Shown here: positions 9,068-16,491 of the stretch, one piece after another
How the letters are laid out: every line of letters starts with the position of its first letter
Numbering within the stretch: position 1 is the first letter of the stretch
NCBI GenBank assembly: GCA_003229495.1
Contig: QIEB01000489.1
Location: 1-39,277, forward strand
Source of the DNA: Flammeovirgaceae bacterium
GTDB taxonomy: Bacteria; Bacteroidota; Bacteroidia; Cytophagales; Cyclobacteriaceae
Length of the DNA: 39,277 bases
Direction of reading: 5' to 3'
The notes under the pieces: generated by a model
What the model was told of the DNA's origin: nothing
What the model saw: only the letters and a program-made list of their open reading frames with translations
Databases searched by the model: none
Position numbers and translations under genes: made by a program

Positions 9068-9131
9068 AATGTTCAATTGTTCCCTTGTTCTAATGTTCAA
9101 TTGTTCGCTTGTTCGCTTGTTCCCTTGTTCT
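9068..9131. repeat. Eight 8-bp tandem units (nnTGTTCn) running into the 3' end of trmD
   Basis: Eight octamers in exact register, all containing TGTTC, with a higher-order 24-bp period: the first three units (aatgttca, attgttcc, cttgttct) are followed by a similar trio and a further pair. The trmD stop codon (9097-9099) lies inside the fourth unit, so the last 11 trmD codons are repeat-derived. Confidence 0.9.
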
Positions 9132-9798
9132 CTTTATCCGGTCTTCGTTCCTGCGTGCGCTTTATGGATTGCTCGAAACGCCATTTCTCTATCTTCTTTT
9201 CATGGCCACTCAGTAATACTTCAGGTACCTCCATGCCCCTGAATCCGGCAGGGCGAGTGTAAACCGGAGGGGCCACCAAACCATCCTGAAAAGAATCCGA
9301 CAATGCACTGCTTTCATTGGACAGCACCCCTGGCAACAACCGGATCACGGCATCAGAAAGTACAGCAGCAGGCAGTTCACCGCCCGACAACACATAATCT
9401 CCAATGCTTATTTCACGGGTAACAAAATGTTCCCGCAGCCGTTCGTCTATGCCTTTATAATGACCGCAAATAATAATTATGTTTTCTAAAAGACTGAGTT
9501 CATTGGCTACACCTTGATGGAATGGCCTGCCATCAGGGCTCATATAGATGATTTCCTGATACTCCCGGTCCTTCTTTAAAAATTCAAGACAGTTCACTAC
9601 CGGTCCAATCATAAGTACCATGCCTGCTCCTCCACCATAAGCATAATCATCCACTGTCCGATGTTTATTCTCTGAGTAATCTCGAAGATCATGGATCTTT
9701 AGATCTACCAAACCCTTATCCTGTGCTCTTTGTACAATAGAATGGTGCAAAAAACTATCCAAAAGTGAGGGCAATACGGTGATGATATCAATACGCAT
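9097..9798 (-). CDS. trmD: tRNA (guanine37-N1)-methyltransferase TrmD
   Basis: A 233-aa SPOUT methyltransferase that makes m1G37 in tRNAs reading CNN and GGG codons, preventing +1 frameshifts. Visible are YGGGAGMV (55-61), GHYKGIDER (112-120) and the trefoil-knot SAM-binding segment IGDYVLSGGELPA (132-144), then DSFQDGLVAPPVYTRP. The N-terminus MRIDIITVLP is canonical. The last residues (about 223-233, ENKGTSEQANN) are low-complexity and polar and are encoded by the octamer repeat tract at 9068-9131, so the original stop was probably lost or displaced. 12 bp after rimM in the standard operon order. Confidence 0.97.
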   Translation of the reverse strand: MRIDIITVLPSLLDSFLHHSIVQRAQDKGLVDLKIHDLRDYSENKHRTVDDYAYGGGAGMVLMIGPVVNCLEFLKKDREYQEIIYMSPDGRPFHQGVANELSLLENIIIICGHYKGIDERLREHFVTREISIGDYVLSGGELPAAVLSDAVIRLLPGVLSNESSALSDSFQDGLVAPPVYTRPAGFRGMEVPEVLLSGHEKKIEKWRFEQSIKRTQERRPDKENKGTSEQANN

Positions 9799-9810
9799 AA
9801 ATGTGGGAAT

Positions 9811-10344
9811 TTAGTCTCCGAGATATACCTCTAACAAACCATCAGGCAAGGAAACCCGTACCTGTTGATGTTCACGGTCTATACCCCGTACGATCTCTTC
9901 AGTATACGGGATCAACACCTCATGGTCTTGGTAGTCCATGACCAAAAGTATCTGAGAAGATTGATGATAAACTGAAACGATAAACCCAAGTTCACCAAGT
10001 TGGACATCGATTACTTTCCAATTCATCAGTTCATGGAAATAAAAATCATCACCTTCCAAAGACGGCAAATGGTCCAGTGGTAAATACAGAGCACTTCCTG
10101 TGAGTTTGCGGGCCTGGTCCTTTGAAGAGATCTCCTCAAACTTTGCAATGGCTTTATCTCCCTTGATTTGCAGGCTTTGAATAAAAAAAGGAACCAGTAC
10201 CTTTTCTCCTTTGAGGAGTAGAAATACTGATTCCAGATCTTTATAATTTTCCGGCTGGTCAGTATCAAGTAACACATGCACTTCACCGGAAAGTCCATGG
10301 GTTCCGGTAATATAGCCTAGTTGAAAACAAGCATCAATCTTCAT
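9811..10344 (-). CDS. rimM: 16S rRNA processing / 30S maturation factor RimM
   Basis: A 177-aa assembly factor for the 30S head that binds protein S19. The N-terminal RimM barrel begins with LGYITGTHGLSGEVHV (about 9-24) and continues to about 85; the C-terminal PRC-barrel-like domain spans about 95-177 (LGFIVSVYHQSSQILLVM, VLIPYTEEIVRGID). Length and motifs are normal. It sits 15 bp after rpsP and 12 bp before trmD, so it is co-transcribed with them. Confidence 0.96.
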   Translation of the reverse strand: MKIDACFQLGYITGTHGLSGEVHVLLDTDQPENYKDLESVFLLLKGEKVLVPFFIQSLQIKGDKAIAKFEEISSKDQARKLTGSALYLPLDHLPSLEGDDFYFHELMNWKVIDVQLGELGFIVSVYHQSSQILLVMDYQDHEVLIPYTEEIVRGIDREHQQVRVSLPDGLLEVYLGD

Positions 10345-10359
10345 GATGCTAATAAATAA

Positions 10360-11682
10360 TTATTTCTCCTTTTCTGAAGCAGGATTTTCATCAGCTGCAG
10401 GCTCTTCAGTGCTGGGCTCCTCAGCTTCCTCAGCTGGTGCTTCGATGGCGGCTTCTTCCGTTGGTGCTTCGGCTGCAGTTTCTTCTGCGGGTGCTTCGGC
10501 GGCAGCTTCTTCCGCCAGTGCTTCGGCTGCAGTTTCCTCAGCGGGTGCTTCGACGGCAGCTTCTTCAACTGGTGCTTCGGCGGCAGCTTCTTCCGCCGGT
10601 GCTTTGGCGGCAGCTTCTTCAACTGGTGCAGCTTCTTCTGCGGGTGCTTCGACGGCAGCTTCCTCCGCTGGTGCTTCGGCGGCAGCTTCTTCAACTGGTG
10701 CTTCGGCAGCAGTTTCTTCAGTTGGTGCTTCGACGGCAGCTTCTTCAACTGGTGCTTCATCGGCCGGGGCCTCATCAACTGGTGCTTCGGATGCAGTTTC
10801 TTCAACTGGTGCTTCTGCGGCAGCTTCTTCTGCGGGTGCTTCGACGGCAGCTTCCTCCGCTGGTGCTTCGGCGGCAGCTTCTTCTGCGGGTGCTTCGACG
10901 GCGGCTTCAACTAGTGCTTCAGCGGCGGCGGCTTCTGCGGGTGCTTCGGTGGCAGCTTTCTCTGCGGGTGCTTCGGCGGCAGCTTCTTCCGCTGGTGCTT
11001 CGGCGGCAGCTTCTTCTGCGGGTGCTTCGACGGCAGCTTCTTCAACTGGTGCTTCGGCGGCAGCTTCTTCTGCGGGTGCTTCGACGGCAGCTTCTTCCGC
11101 TGGTGCTTCGGCTGCAGTTTCCTCAGCTGGTGCTTCGGCGGCGGCGGCTTCTGCGGGTGCTTCGGTGGCAGCTTTCTCTGCGGGTGCTTCCTCAGCCGAG
11201 GTCTCAGCATCCTCCGTTTCAGCTACCACAGCTTTTCTCTTAATCGCCTCCGCACGTGCCTCCTTAACTTTTGTCTCTGATTCAAGCCTTTCTTTGTCCC
11301 TGGTGGACTGGACCTGTCGTAATTTTTCAACTTTAGCAGTTACTTTGGCTTCTCTTTCGTTCTTCCAGACCTCAAGTTTTTTGTCTGCGGCTTCTTGGGT
11401 AATTGCTCCTTTGTTCACTCCTACCTGTAAATGCTTCCTTAGCATAACACCTTTGTAAGAAAGCATGGCCCTTACTGTATCAGTTGGTTGGGCACCCTTC
11501 ATAATCCAATCGAAAGCCCTATCCTCCTCAAGATGTATAGTGGCAGGATCGGTATTTGGATTGTATGTACCAATCTTTTCAATAAATCGACCATCTCGTG
11601 GTGCTCTGGCGTCTGCCACCACCACGTCGTACAATGCCAGTTTCTTGCGTCCTCGACGCGCTAATCTAATTTTTACAGCCAT
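10360..11682 (-). CDS. rpsP: 30S ribosomal protein S16 with very long Ala/Glu/Pro repeat tail
   Basis: 440 aa against a usual 80-90 for S16. Residues 1-85 are the normal S16 core (MAVKIRLARRGRKKLALYDV, IEKIGTYNP, LSYKGVMLRKHL). Residues about 95-160 form a charged, probably helical linker (KKLEVWKNEREAKVTAKVEK). Residues about 163-420 are roughly 28 degenerate copies of the nonapeptide EAPAEEAAA (27-bp DNA period), then a short acidic end EEPAADENPASEKEK. The tail is strongly acidic and likely disordered or helical. Other Bacteroidota have modest Ala/Glu-rich S16 extensions, but this one is extreme. First gene of the operon, with a good promoter at 11726-11757. The exact repeat count could suffer from assembly collapse. 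Confidence 0.96.
   Translation of the reverse strand: MAVKIRLARRGRKKLALYDVVVADARAPRDGRFIEKIGTYNPNTDPATIHLEEDRAFDWIMKGAQPTDTVRAMLSYKGVMLRKHLQVGVNKGAITQEAADKKLEVWKNEREAKVTAKVEKLRQVQSTRDKERLESETKVKEARAEAIKRKAVVAETEDAETSAEEAPAEKAATEAPAEAAAAEAPAEETAAEAPAEEAAVEAPAEEAAAEAPVEEAAVEAPAEEAAAEAPAEEAAAEAPAEKAATEAPAEAAAAEALVEAAVEAPAEEAAAEAPAEEAAVEAPAEEAAAEAPVEETASEAPVDEAPADEAPVEEAAVEAPTEETAAEAPVEEAAAEAPAEEAAVEAPAEEAAPVEEAAAKAPAEEAAAEAPVEEAAVEAPAEETAAEALAEEAAAEAPAEETAAEAPTEEAAIEAPAEEAEEPSTEEPAADENPASEKEK
10423..11196. repeat. 27-bp coding tandem repeat array in rpsP
   Basis: About 28 degenerate copies of a 27-bp unit (plus-strand consensus begins tgcttcggcggcagcttctt). Because 27 is divisible by three, every reading frame stays open on both strands, which explains long apparent frames opposite rpsP. 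Copies differ mainly by gcg/gtg-type changes (A/V/T) and some shorter units, suggesting repeated slippage and unequal recombination. Confidence 0.95.
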
Positions 11683-11725
11683 TTTCTAATTTCACTTTGT
11701 GGATCTCGTCCGTTTTTAAGATCTG

Positions 11726-11757
11726 CAAAGGTAATTTATATATTGGTTATAGCAAAA
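11726..11757 (-). promoter_or_regulatory. Promoter of the rpsP operon (TTTG-N19-TACCTTTG)
   Basis: On the minus strand a TTTTG -33 element (11753-11757) is followed after 19 bp by TACCTTTG (11726-11733). This matches the Bacteroidota consensus TTTG-N19-TAnnTTTG in both sequence and spacing. The predicted transcription start near 11720 gives a leader of roughly 40 nt before rpsP. Confidence 0.75.
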
Positions 11758-12196
11758 CGTGGTCTAAGTTATAAATTATGAATTATGAGCTTTGGGAATT
11801 GAAACCGATATTTAATTAATAGATCTTGTTATAATCTGAAATTTGATTTATAAAGATGAACTGCGGTATTTAAATTGAAATGAAACGACCTAAGCTAAAG
11901 ATAGCACTTCTGTCTGTTGATTGGATCTTAGAATTTTGCGGGACATTGCTCCTTGCTTTAACCTGATACTACCTCCTGGCTGAATACGCCAATATTCTTA
12001 AGTTTATTGGCTTGACCATTATATTTTCAATGGTAATAATGATTATGAAAAAATAATCCAATGCCCCAAGTTCCATACGCCTTGCACTAAACAAATTGAG
12101 ATCATAGGCATGAGATTTTGCTAAATTGCCGGACAATCTTACATTGCAATACACGTATATTCGTTTATGCAATTTTTCTATTTACAAACCGTTCTC
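11758..12196. other. Non-coding divergent region between rpsP and sucA, with heptamer tract 11768-11788
   Basis: No convincing gene is seen here. The DNA is AT-rich and short frames have no family features. At 11768-11788 three phased heptamers (gttataa, attatga, attatga) match the tract at 8973-9007. The rpsP promoter lies just before this stretch and a candidate sucA -7 element just after it. Confidence 0.6.
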
Positions 12197-12204
12197 TACC
12201 TTTG
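12197..12204 (+). promoter_or_regulatory. Candidate -7 element of sucA (TACCTTTG)
   Basis: TACCTTTG matches TAnnTTTG and is identical to the -7 element of the divergent rpsP promoter. It ends 23 bp before the sucA ATG. No TTG -33 element is visible at the usual distance, so this is tentative. Confidence 0.4.
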
Positions 12205-12227
12205 ACAAATCTGACTATTTCCCGGCC

Positions 12228-14933
12228 ATGAACCAATACTCATATATATCCAATGCCCACAGCACCTATATCGAGGAACTTTACCAATCTTATATACAAG
12301 ATCCTAAATCCGTAGATAGCAGTTGGCGTCAATTCTTTGAGGGATATGAATTTTCACAAGAACAAAATTTTGCTCCGGCAACCGATACCAATGCCTACAA
12401 AGAAGTCCAGGTGCGTTATCTCATTCATGCATATAGAAGCAGGGGCCATCTAAAATCGGACACCAACCCTGTAAGGACCCGGCTTGATCGCAAGCCGAGG
12501 ATCAGCTTGTCCGATGTTGGTTTAACAGAGGCCGATTTGGATCTGGAATTCGATGCCGGGATGGCAATGGGCATTGGGCGTACCAAACTAAAAGACATTA
12601 TTGCTGCATTAGAATCAATCTACCTGGGGCCAATTGGCTTTGAGTATATGTATATGCGGGAACCGGAGGTATTCGAATGGTTTGAAAAAAAGTGTGAATA
12701 CGAGGCATTAAACTTTAAACTTACTGCAGCCGAAAAACAAAGAATACTATTCAAACTTAACGAAGCAGTAGTGTTTGAAAACTTCCTGCATACCAAATAT
12801 ATCGGTCAAAAACGATTTTCTCTGGAAGGTGGCGAAACCACCATACCTGCATTGGATTTTATTATTAACAAAGCTACAGATCTTGGGGTAGAAGAGGTGG
12901 TTATTGGTATGGCACACCGGGGTCGATTAAATATTTTGGCCAACATAATGGGTAAAACCTACGAGCAGATCTTTAATGAGTTTGAAGGGACCCAACCAGA
13001 CCTGACCATGGGAGATGGTGATGTAAAATACCACATGGGGTTTTCCAGCCAGGTGAAAACACCGTCCGGAAAAATCATACATCTGAAGTTGAGCCCCAAT
13101 CCTTCTCACCTGGAAGCAGTAGATCCCCTGGTCCAGGGATTTACCCGTGCGAAAATCGACAAACAGTACCACAACGATCAGGACAAAGTACTGCCCATAT
13201 TGATCCACGGTGATGCCGCTATTGCCGGACAGGGTGTAGTCTACGAGCTGGCACAGATGTCAAAACTAGCAGGCTACACCACTGGAGGGACCATTCACTT
13301 TGTTATTAACAATCAAGTTGGATTCACTACGGATTTCGATGAGGCCCGTTCAAGCATATATTGCACCGATGTGGCAAAAACCATCGACGCACCTGTTCTT
13401 CATGTAAATGGAGACCATCCGGAAGCGGTGATATTCTGCACCAAACTGGCAGTGGAATTTCGCACAAAATTCAATCGTGACATATTTATCGATATGGTTT
13501 GTTACCGACGCCATGGCCACAATGAAAGCGATGAGCCGAAATTCACTCAACCTTCTCTCTATAACATCATCTCCAAACATCCTAACCCCAGGGAAGTGTA
13601 CAACATGAAGCTTATTGAGCGCGGTGACGTGGATGCAAAGCTGGCAAAAGGCATGGACAAAAAATTTCGTTCGTTGTTGCAAGACCGGTTGAACAGGTTA
13701 AAACAACAGAAACTTCCCTATCAATATCAACCCATGGAGGAAGAATGGCGCACCATGCGCAAATCAGAGCCTAAAGATTTTGACAAGTCACCGATAACCA
13801 GTATCAAAGCGTCGGTGGTAAAGCAGGTTGGTGAAGCACTGATCAAGCTTCCTCAGGGTTTTAAGCCTATTAAGCAAATTGAAAAACAACTCAAGCAACG
13901 TCAGGAGATGTTTTTTGATAAAAAGGAACTGAATTGGGCTTCCGCTGAGCTGCTGGCATACGGATCCTTATTATTAGAAAATAAAGTAGTGCGACTTTCC
14001 GGCCAGGATAGCCGCCGGGGCACTTTTTCGCACAGGCATGCAGTACTTCGTGATGCACAAACCAATGAATCTTATTCCAGCCTGGACTTTATAGCAGAGG
14101 GTCAGGAGAAATTTGACGTCAACAATTCGCTTCTTTCTGAATTCGGAGTACTGGGATTTGAATTTGGATACGCCATGGCCAATCCCAATGCGCTGGTAAT
14201 CTGGGAAGCCCAATTTGGAGATTTTGCCAATGGAGCACAGGTGATGATCGATCAGTTCATCACTGCCAGCTATACTAAATGGCACCGCATGAACGGGCTC
14301 ACTTTATTTTTACCACACGGATACGAAGGACAAGGACCGGAGCACAGCAATGCCCGACCAGAGCGATTTCTGCAAATGGCTGCTGGCTGGAATATGTTTG
14401 TAACCAACATTACTACGCCTGCTAATCTGTTCCATGCATTAAGACGTCAGCTGGCTTTGCCTTTCAGAATGCCGCTGGTAATCATGTCTCCTAAATCCTT
14501 GTTGAGGCACCCCAACGTGATGAGCCCTATCTCTGAATTCACTGCCGGCCGGTTTAAAGAAATAATCCCTGATAATTATGCGACAGGGGGGAAAGTGAAT
14601 AAAGTACTAATGTGTTCGGGAAAGATCTTCTATGAACTTCAGGAGGAACAACAAAAGAAAAAACGACGAGACGTGGCAATTATCAGATTGGAGCAAATGC
14701 ATCCTTTCCCTAAGAAGCAAGTGATGGCCGAACTAAAACGGTATAAAACCGATCACATATATTGGGTCCAGGAAGAACCTGAGAATATGGGCGCCTGGGC
14801 ATTCATCCTGCGTTCTTTCCGCGAGGTGAATAAAGACATCATTTCCAGGAGGGCCACCGCTTCCACTGCCACTGGGTATCACAAGGTACATCAGGAAGAA
14901 CAAAGAAACATTATTGAACGGGCGTTTTCATAG
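12228..14933 (+). CDS. sucA: 2-oxoglutarate dehydrogenase E1 component
   Basis: A 901-aa thiamine-diphosphate-dependent subunit that decarboxylates 2-oxoglutarate and passes succinyl to the E2 lipoyl arm in the TCA cycle. ATG 12228 is chosen because it gives the family N-terminus (SYISNAHSTYIEELYQSYIQDP, the E2/E3-binding segment, then SWRQFFEGYE); a TTG-started extension upstream has no family match. Core motifs are GMAHRGRLNIL, SPNPSHLEAVDP, HGDAAIAGQGVVYE (ThDP/Mg region), NNQVGFTTD, RRHGHNESDEP, and in the C-terminal half DSRRGTFSHRHAVL, WEAQFGDFANGAQ and LPHGYEGQGPEHSNAR. Length is normal. 18 bp separate it from sucB, and the operon continues to lpdA. Confidence 0.98.
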   Translation: MNQYSYISNAHSTYIEELYQSYIQDPKSVDSSWRQFFEGYEFSQEQNFAPATDTNAYKEVQVRYLIHAYRSRGHLKSDTNPVRTRLDRKPRISLSDVGLTEADLDLEFDAGMAMGIGRTKLKDIIAALESIYLGPIGFEYMYMREPEVFEWFEKKCEYEALNFKLTAAEKQRILFKLNEAVVFENFLHTKYIGQKRFSLEGGETTIPALDFIINKATDLGVEEVVIGMAHRGRLNILANIMGKTYEQIFNEFEGTQPDLTMGDGDVKYHMGFSSQVKTPSGKIIHLKLSPNPSHLEAVDPLVQGFTRAKIDKQYHNDQDKVLPILIHGDAAIAGQGVVYELAQMSKLAGYTTGGTIHFVINNQVGFTTDFDEARSSIYCTDVAKTIDAPVLHVNGDHPEAVIFCTKLAVEFRTKFNRDIFIDMVCYRRHGHNESDEPKFTQPSLYNIISKHPNPREVYNMKLIERGDVDAKLAKGMDKKFRSLLQDRLNRLKQQKLPYQYQPMEEEWRTMRKSEPKDFDKSPITSIKASVVKQVGEALIKLPQGFKPIKQIEKQLKQRQEMFFDKKELNWASAELLAYGSLLLENKVVRLSGQDSRRGTFSHRHAVLRDAQTNESYSSLDFIAEGQEKFDVNNSLLSEFGVLGFEFGYAMANPNALVIWEAQFGDFANGAQVMIDQFITASYTKWHRMNGLTLFLPHGYEGQGPEHSNARPERFLQMAAGWNMFVTNITTPANLFHALRRQLALPFRMPLVIMSPKSLLRHPNVMSPISEFTAGRFKEIIPDNYATGGKVNKVLMCSGKIFYELQEEQQKKKRRDVAIIRLEQMHPFPKKQVMAELKRYKTDHIYWVQEEPENMGAWAFILRSFREVNKDIISRRATASTATGYHKVHQEEQRNIIERAFS

Positions 14934-14951
14934 CCTAAACCAGGAGTAACC

Positions 14952-16484
14952 ATGAACTTAGAAATAAAAATCCCCACTGTGGGTGAATCAATAACCGAAG
15001 TAACCATTAGTGAATGGCTTAAACAGGACGGTGACTATGTGGAGATGGATGAGATCATATGTGAACTGGAGTCGGACAAGGCCTCTTTTGAGCTCAATGC
15101 TGAAGCCGCAGGGATACTGAAAATCAAAGCCCGGGAAGGAGATACTTTGGAGATCGGCTCAGTGATCTGTGAAATTGATACCAGCGCTGAAAGCGCTGGC
15201 AACAGTGTGGAACAAGAGGGCGAGCGCCAGATAGAGGCAAAAACTGAGCCAGAGCCTGCAAAAGAGACCTCTGTTGCTGTTGCTCCTGCCGTTGCTGACA
15301 TTATCGAAATGCGGGTGCCGGAGGTAGGGGAGTCAATAACGGAAGTGACGCTGGCTTCATGGATTAAGAATGACGGTGATTATGTGGAATTGGATGAAAA
15401 TATCGCCGATATCGATTCGGACAAGGCCTCTTTTGAACTTCCGGCTGAAGCAAATGGTGTGCTCCGAATTGTGGCGCAAGAAGAGGATGTGTTAGAGATC
15501 GGGGCTTTGATATGCAAGATTGAGGTTTCTGAAGCTCCTGTGATAACTCCTGAAGATAAGGCTACCCCTGCGGCGCCCGCCCAGACAGACACTGCTGGCG
15601 GAAGTTATACCGAGGGACACCCCTCGCCGGCCGCGGCAAAGATATTGGCAGAAAAAAGCATTGCTCCAGCAACAGTAGTTGGTACCGGTGTTGGTGGCCG
15701 AATTATCAAGCAGGATGCAGAGGCAGCACAGCAAAAAGTAGCCGCTGATGAACCAGCTGAATTTTCTGCGATCGCGTCCGGCCATCGCAACCAGCGAAGA
15801 GAAAAGATGAGCAGCCTGCGAAAAACCATCGCCCGGCGTCTGGTAGCAGCCAAGAACGAAACCGCCATGCTCACCACTTTTAATGAGGTGGACATGATAT
15901 CGGTGATGGACATTCGTAAAAAGTACAAGGACCGGTTCAAGGAGAAAAAAGAAGTGGGACTGGGATTCATGTCATTCTTTACCAAAGCTGTCTGCCTGGC
16001 GCTTCAGGAATGGCCGGCGGTCAACGCCATGCTTGATGATCAGGAGGTGGTATACAATGATTTTTGTGACATTTCCATCGCAGTAAGCTCACCAAAAGGG
16101 TTGGTGGTACCAGTAATACGTAATGCTGAACTACTGAGCTTTGAAGGGATTGAGAAAGAAGTAGTACGGCTGGCTGTTAAGGCACGCGAGGGGAAACTCA
16201 GTATTGAAGAAATGACCGGAGGCACCTTTACCATTACCAATGGCGGTATCTTTGGCAGCATGCTTTCCACTCCGATTATTAATCAACCCCAGTCGGCCAT
16301 TTTGGGAATGCACAATATAGTACAGCGACCGGTGGCAGTTGATGGAGAAATTGTGGTGAGGCCCATAATGTATGTGGCTCTTTCCTATGACCACAGGGTT
16401 ATCGATGGCAGGGAGTCTGTCAGTTTTCTCTACCGGGTTAAAGAATTTTTGGAAGACCCTGCCCGCATGCTGGTAGGTATATAA
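14952..16484 (+). CDS. sucB: 2-oxoglutarate dehydrogenase E2 (dihydrolipoyl succinyltransferase) with two lipoyl domains
   Basis: A 510-aa core acyltransferase. Domain order: lipoyl domain 1 (about 1-77, lipoylated Lys43 in ESDKASFE), Ala/Pro/Glu linker, lipoyl domain 2 (about 117-192, Lys158 in DSDKASFE), linker, peripheral-subunit-binding domain (about 223-256, SPAAAKILAEKSIAPATVVG), and the catalytic domain (about 285-510) ending with SYDHRVIDGRESVSFL, which holds the active-site His and Asp. Most E2o proteins have one lipoyl domain and about 400 residues; the second here looks like a duplication. An AGGAG site lies 7 bp before the ATG. It is flanked by sucA and lpdA, fixing the complex as OGDC. 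Confidence 0.96.
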   Translation: MNLEIKIPTVGESITEVTISEWLKQDGDYVEMDEIICELESDKASFELNAEAAGILKIKAREGDTLEIGSVICEIDTSAESAGNSVEQEGERQIEAKTEPEPAKETSVAVAPAVADIIEMRVPEVGESITEVTLASWIKNDGDYVELDENIADIDSDKASFELPAEANGVLRIVAQEEDVLEIGALICKIEVSEAPVITPEDKATPAAPAQTDTAGGSYTEGHPSPAAAKILAEKSIAPATVVGTGVGGRIIKQDAEAAQQKVAADEPAEFSAIASGHRNQRREKMSSLRKTIARRLVAAKNETAMLTTFNEVDMISVMDIRKKYKDRFKEKKEVGLGFMSFFTKAVCLALQEWPAVNAMLDDQEVVYNDFCDISIAVSSPKGLVVPVIRNAELLSFEGIEKEVVRLAVKAREGKLSIEEMTGGTFTITNGGIFGSMLSTPIINQPQSAILGMHNIVQRPVAVDGEIVVRPIMYVALSYDHRVIDGRESVSFLYRVKEFLEDPARMLVGI

Positions 16485-16491
16485 ATAACTT

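Noticed and set aside
10343..11458. 371-codon open frame on the plus strand, rich in Ala and Ser, plus shorter frames on both strands over the same region
   Set aside because: They are a by-product of the 27-bp rpsP repeat: the period is divisible by three, so all frames stay open. They have no start signal or family match.
11969..12172. 67-codon minus-strand frame in the rpsP-sucA gap
   Set aside because: Low-complexity, no family resemblance, and overlaps the sucA upstream region where a promoter element is expected.
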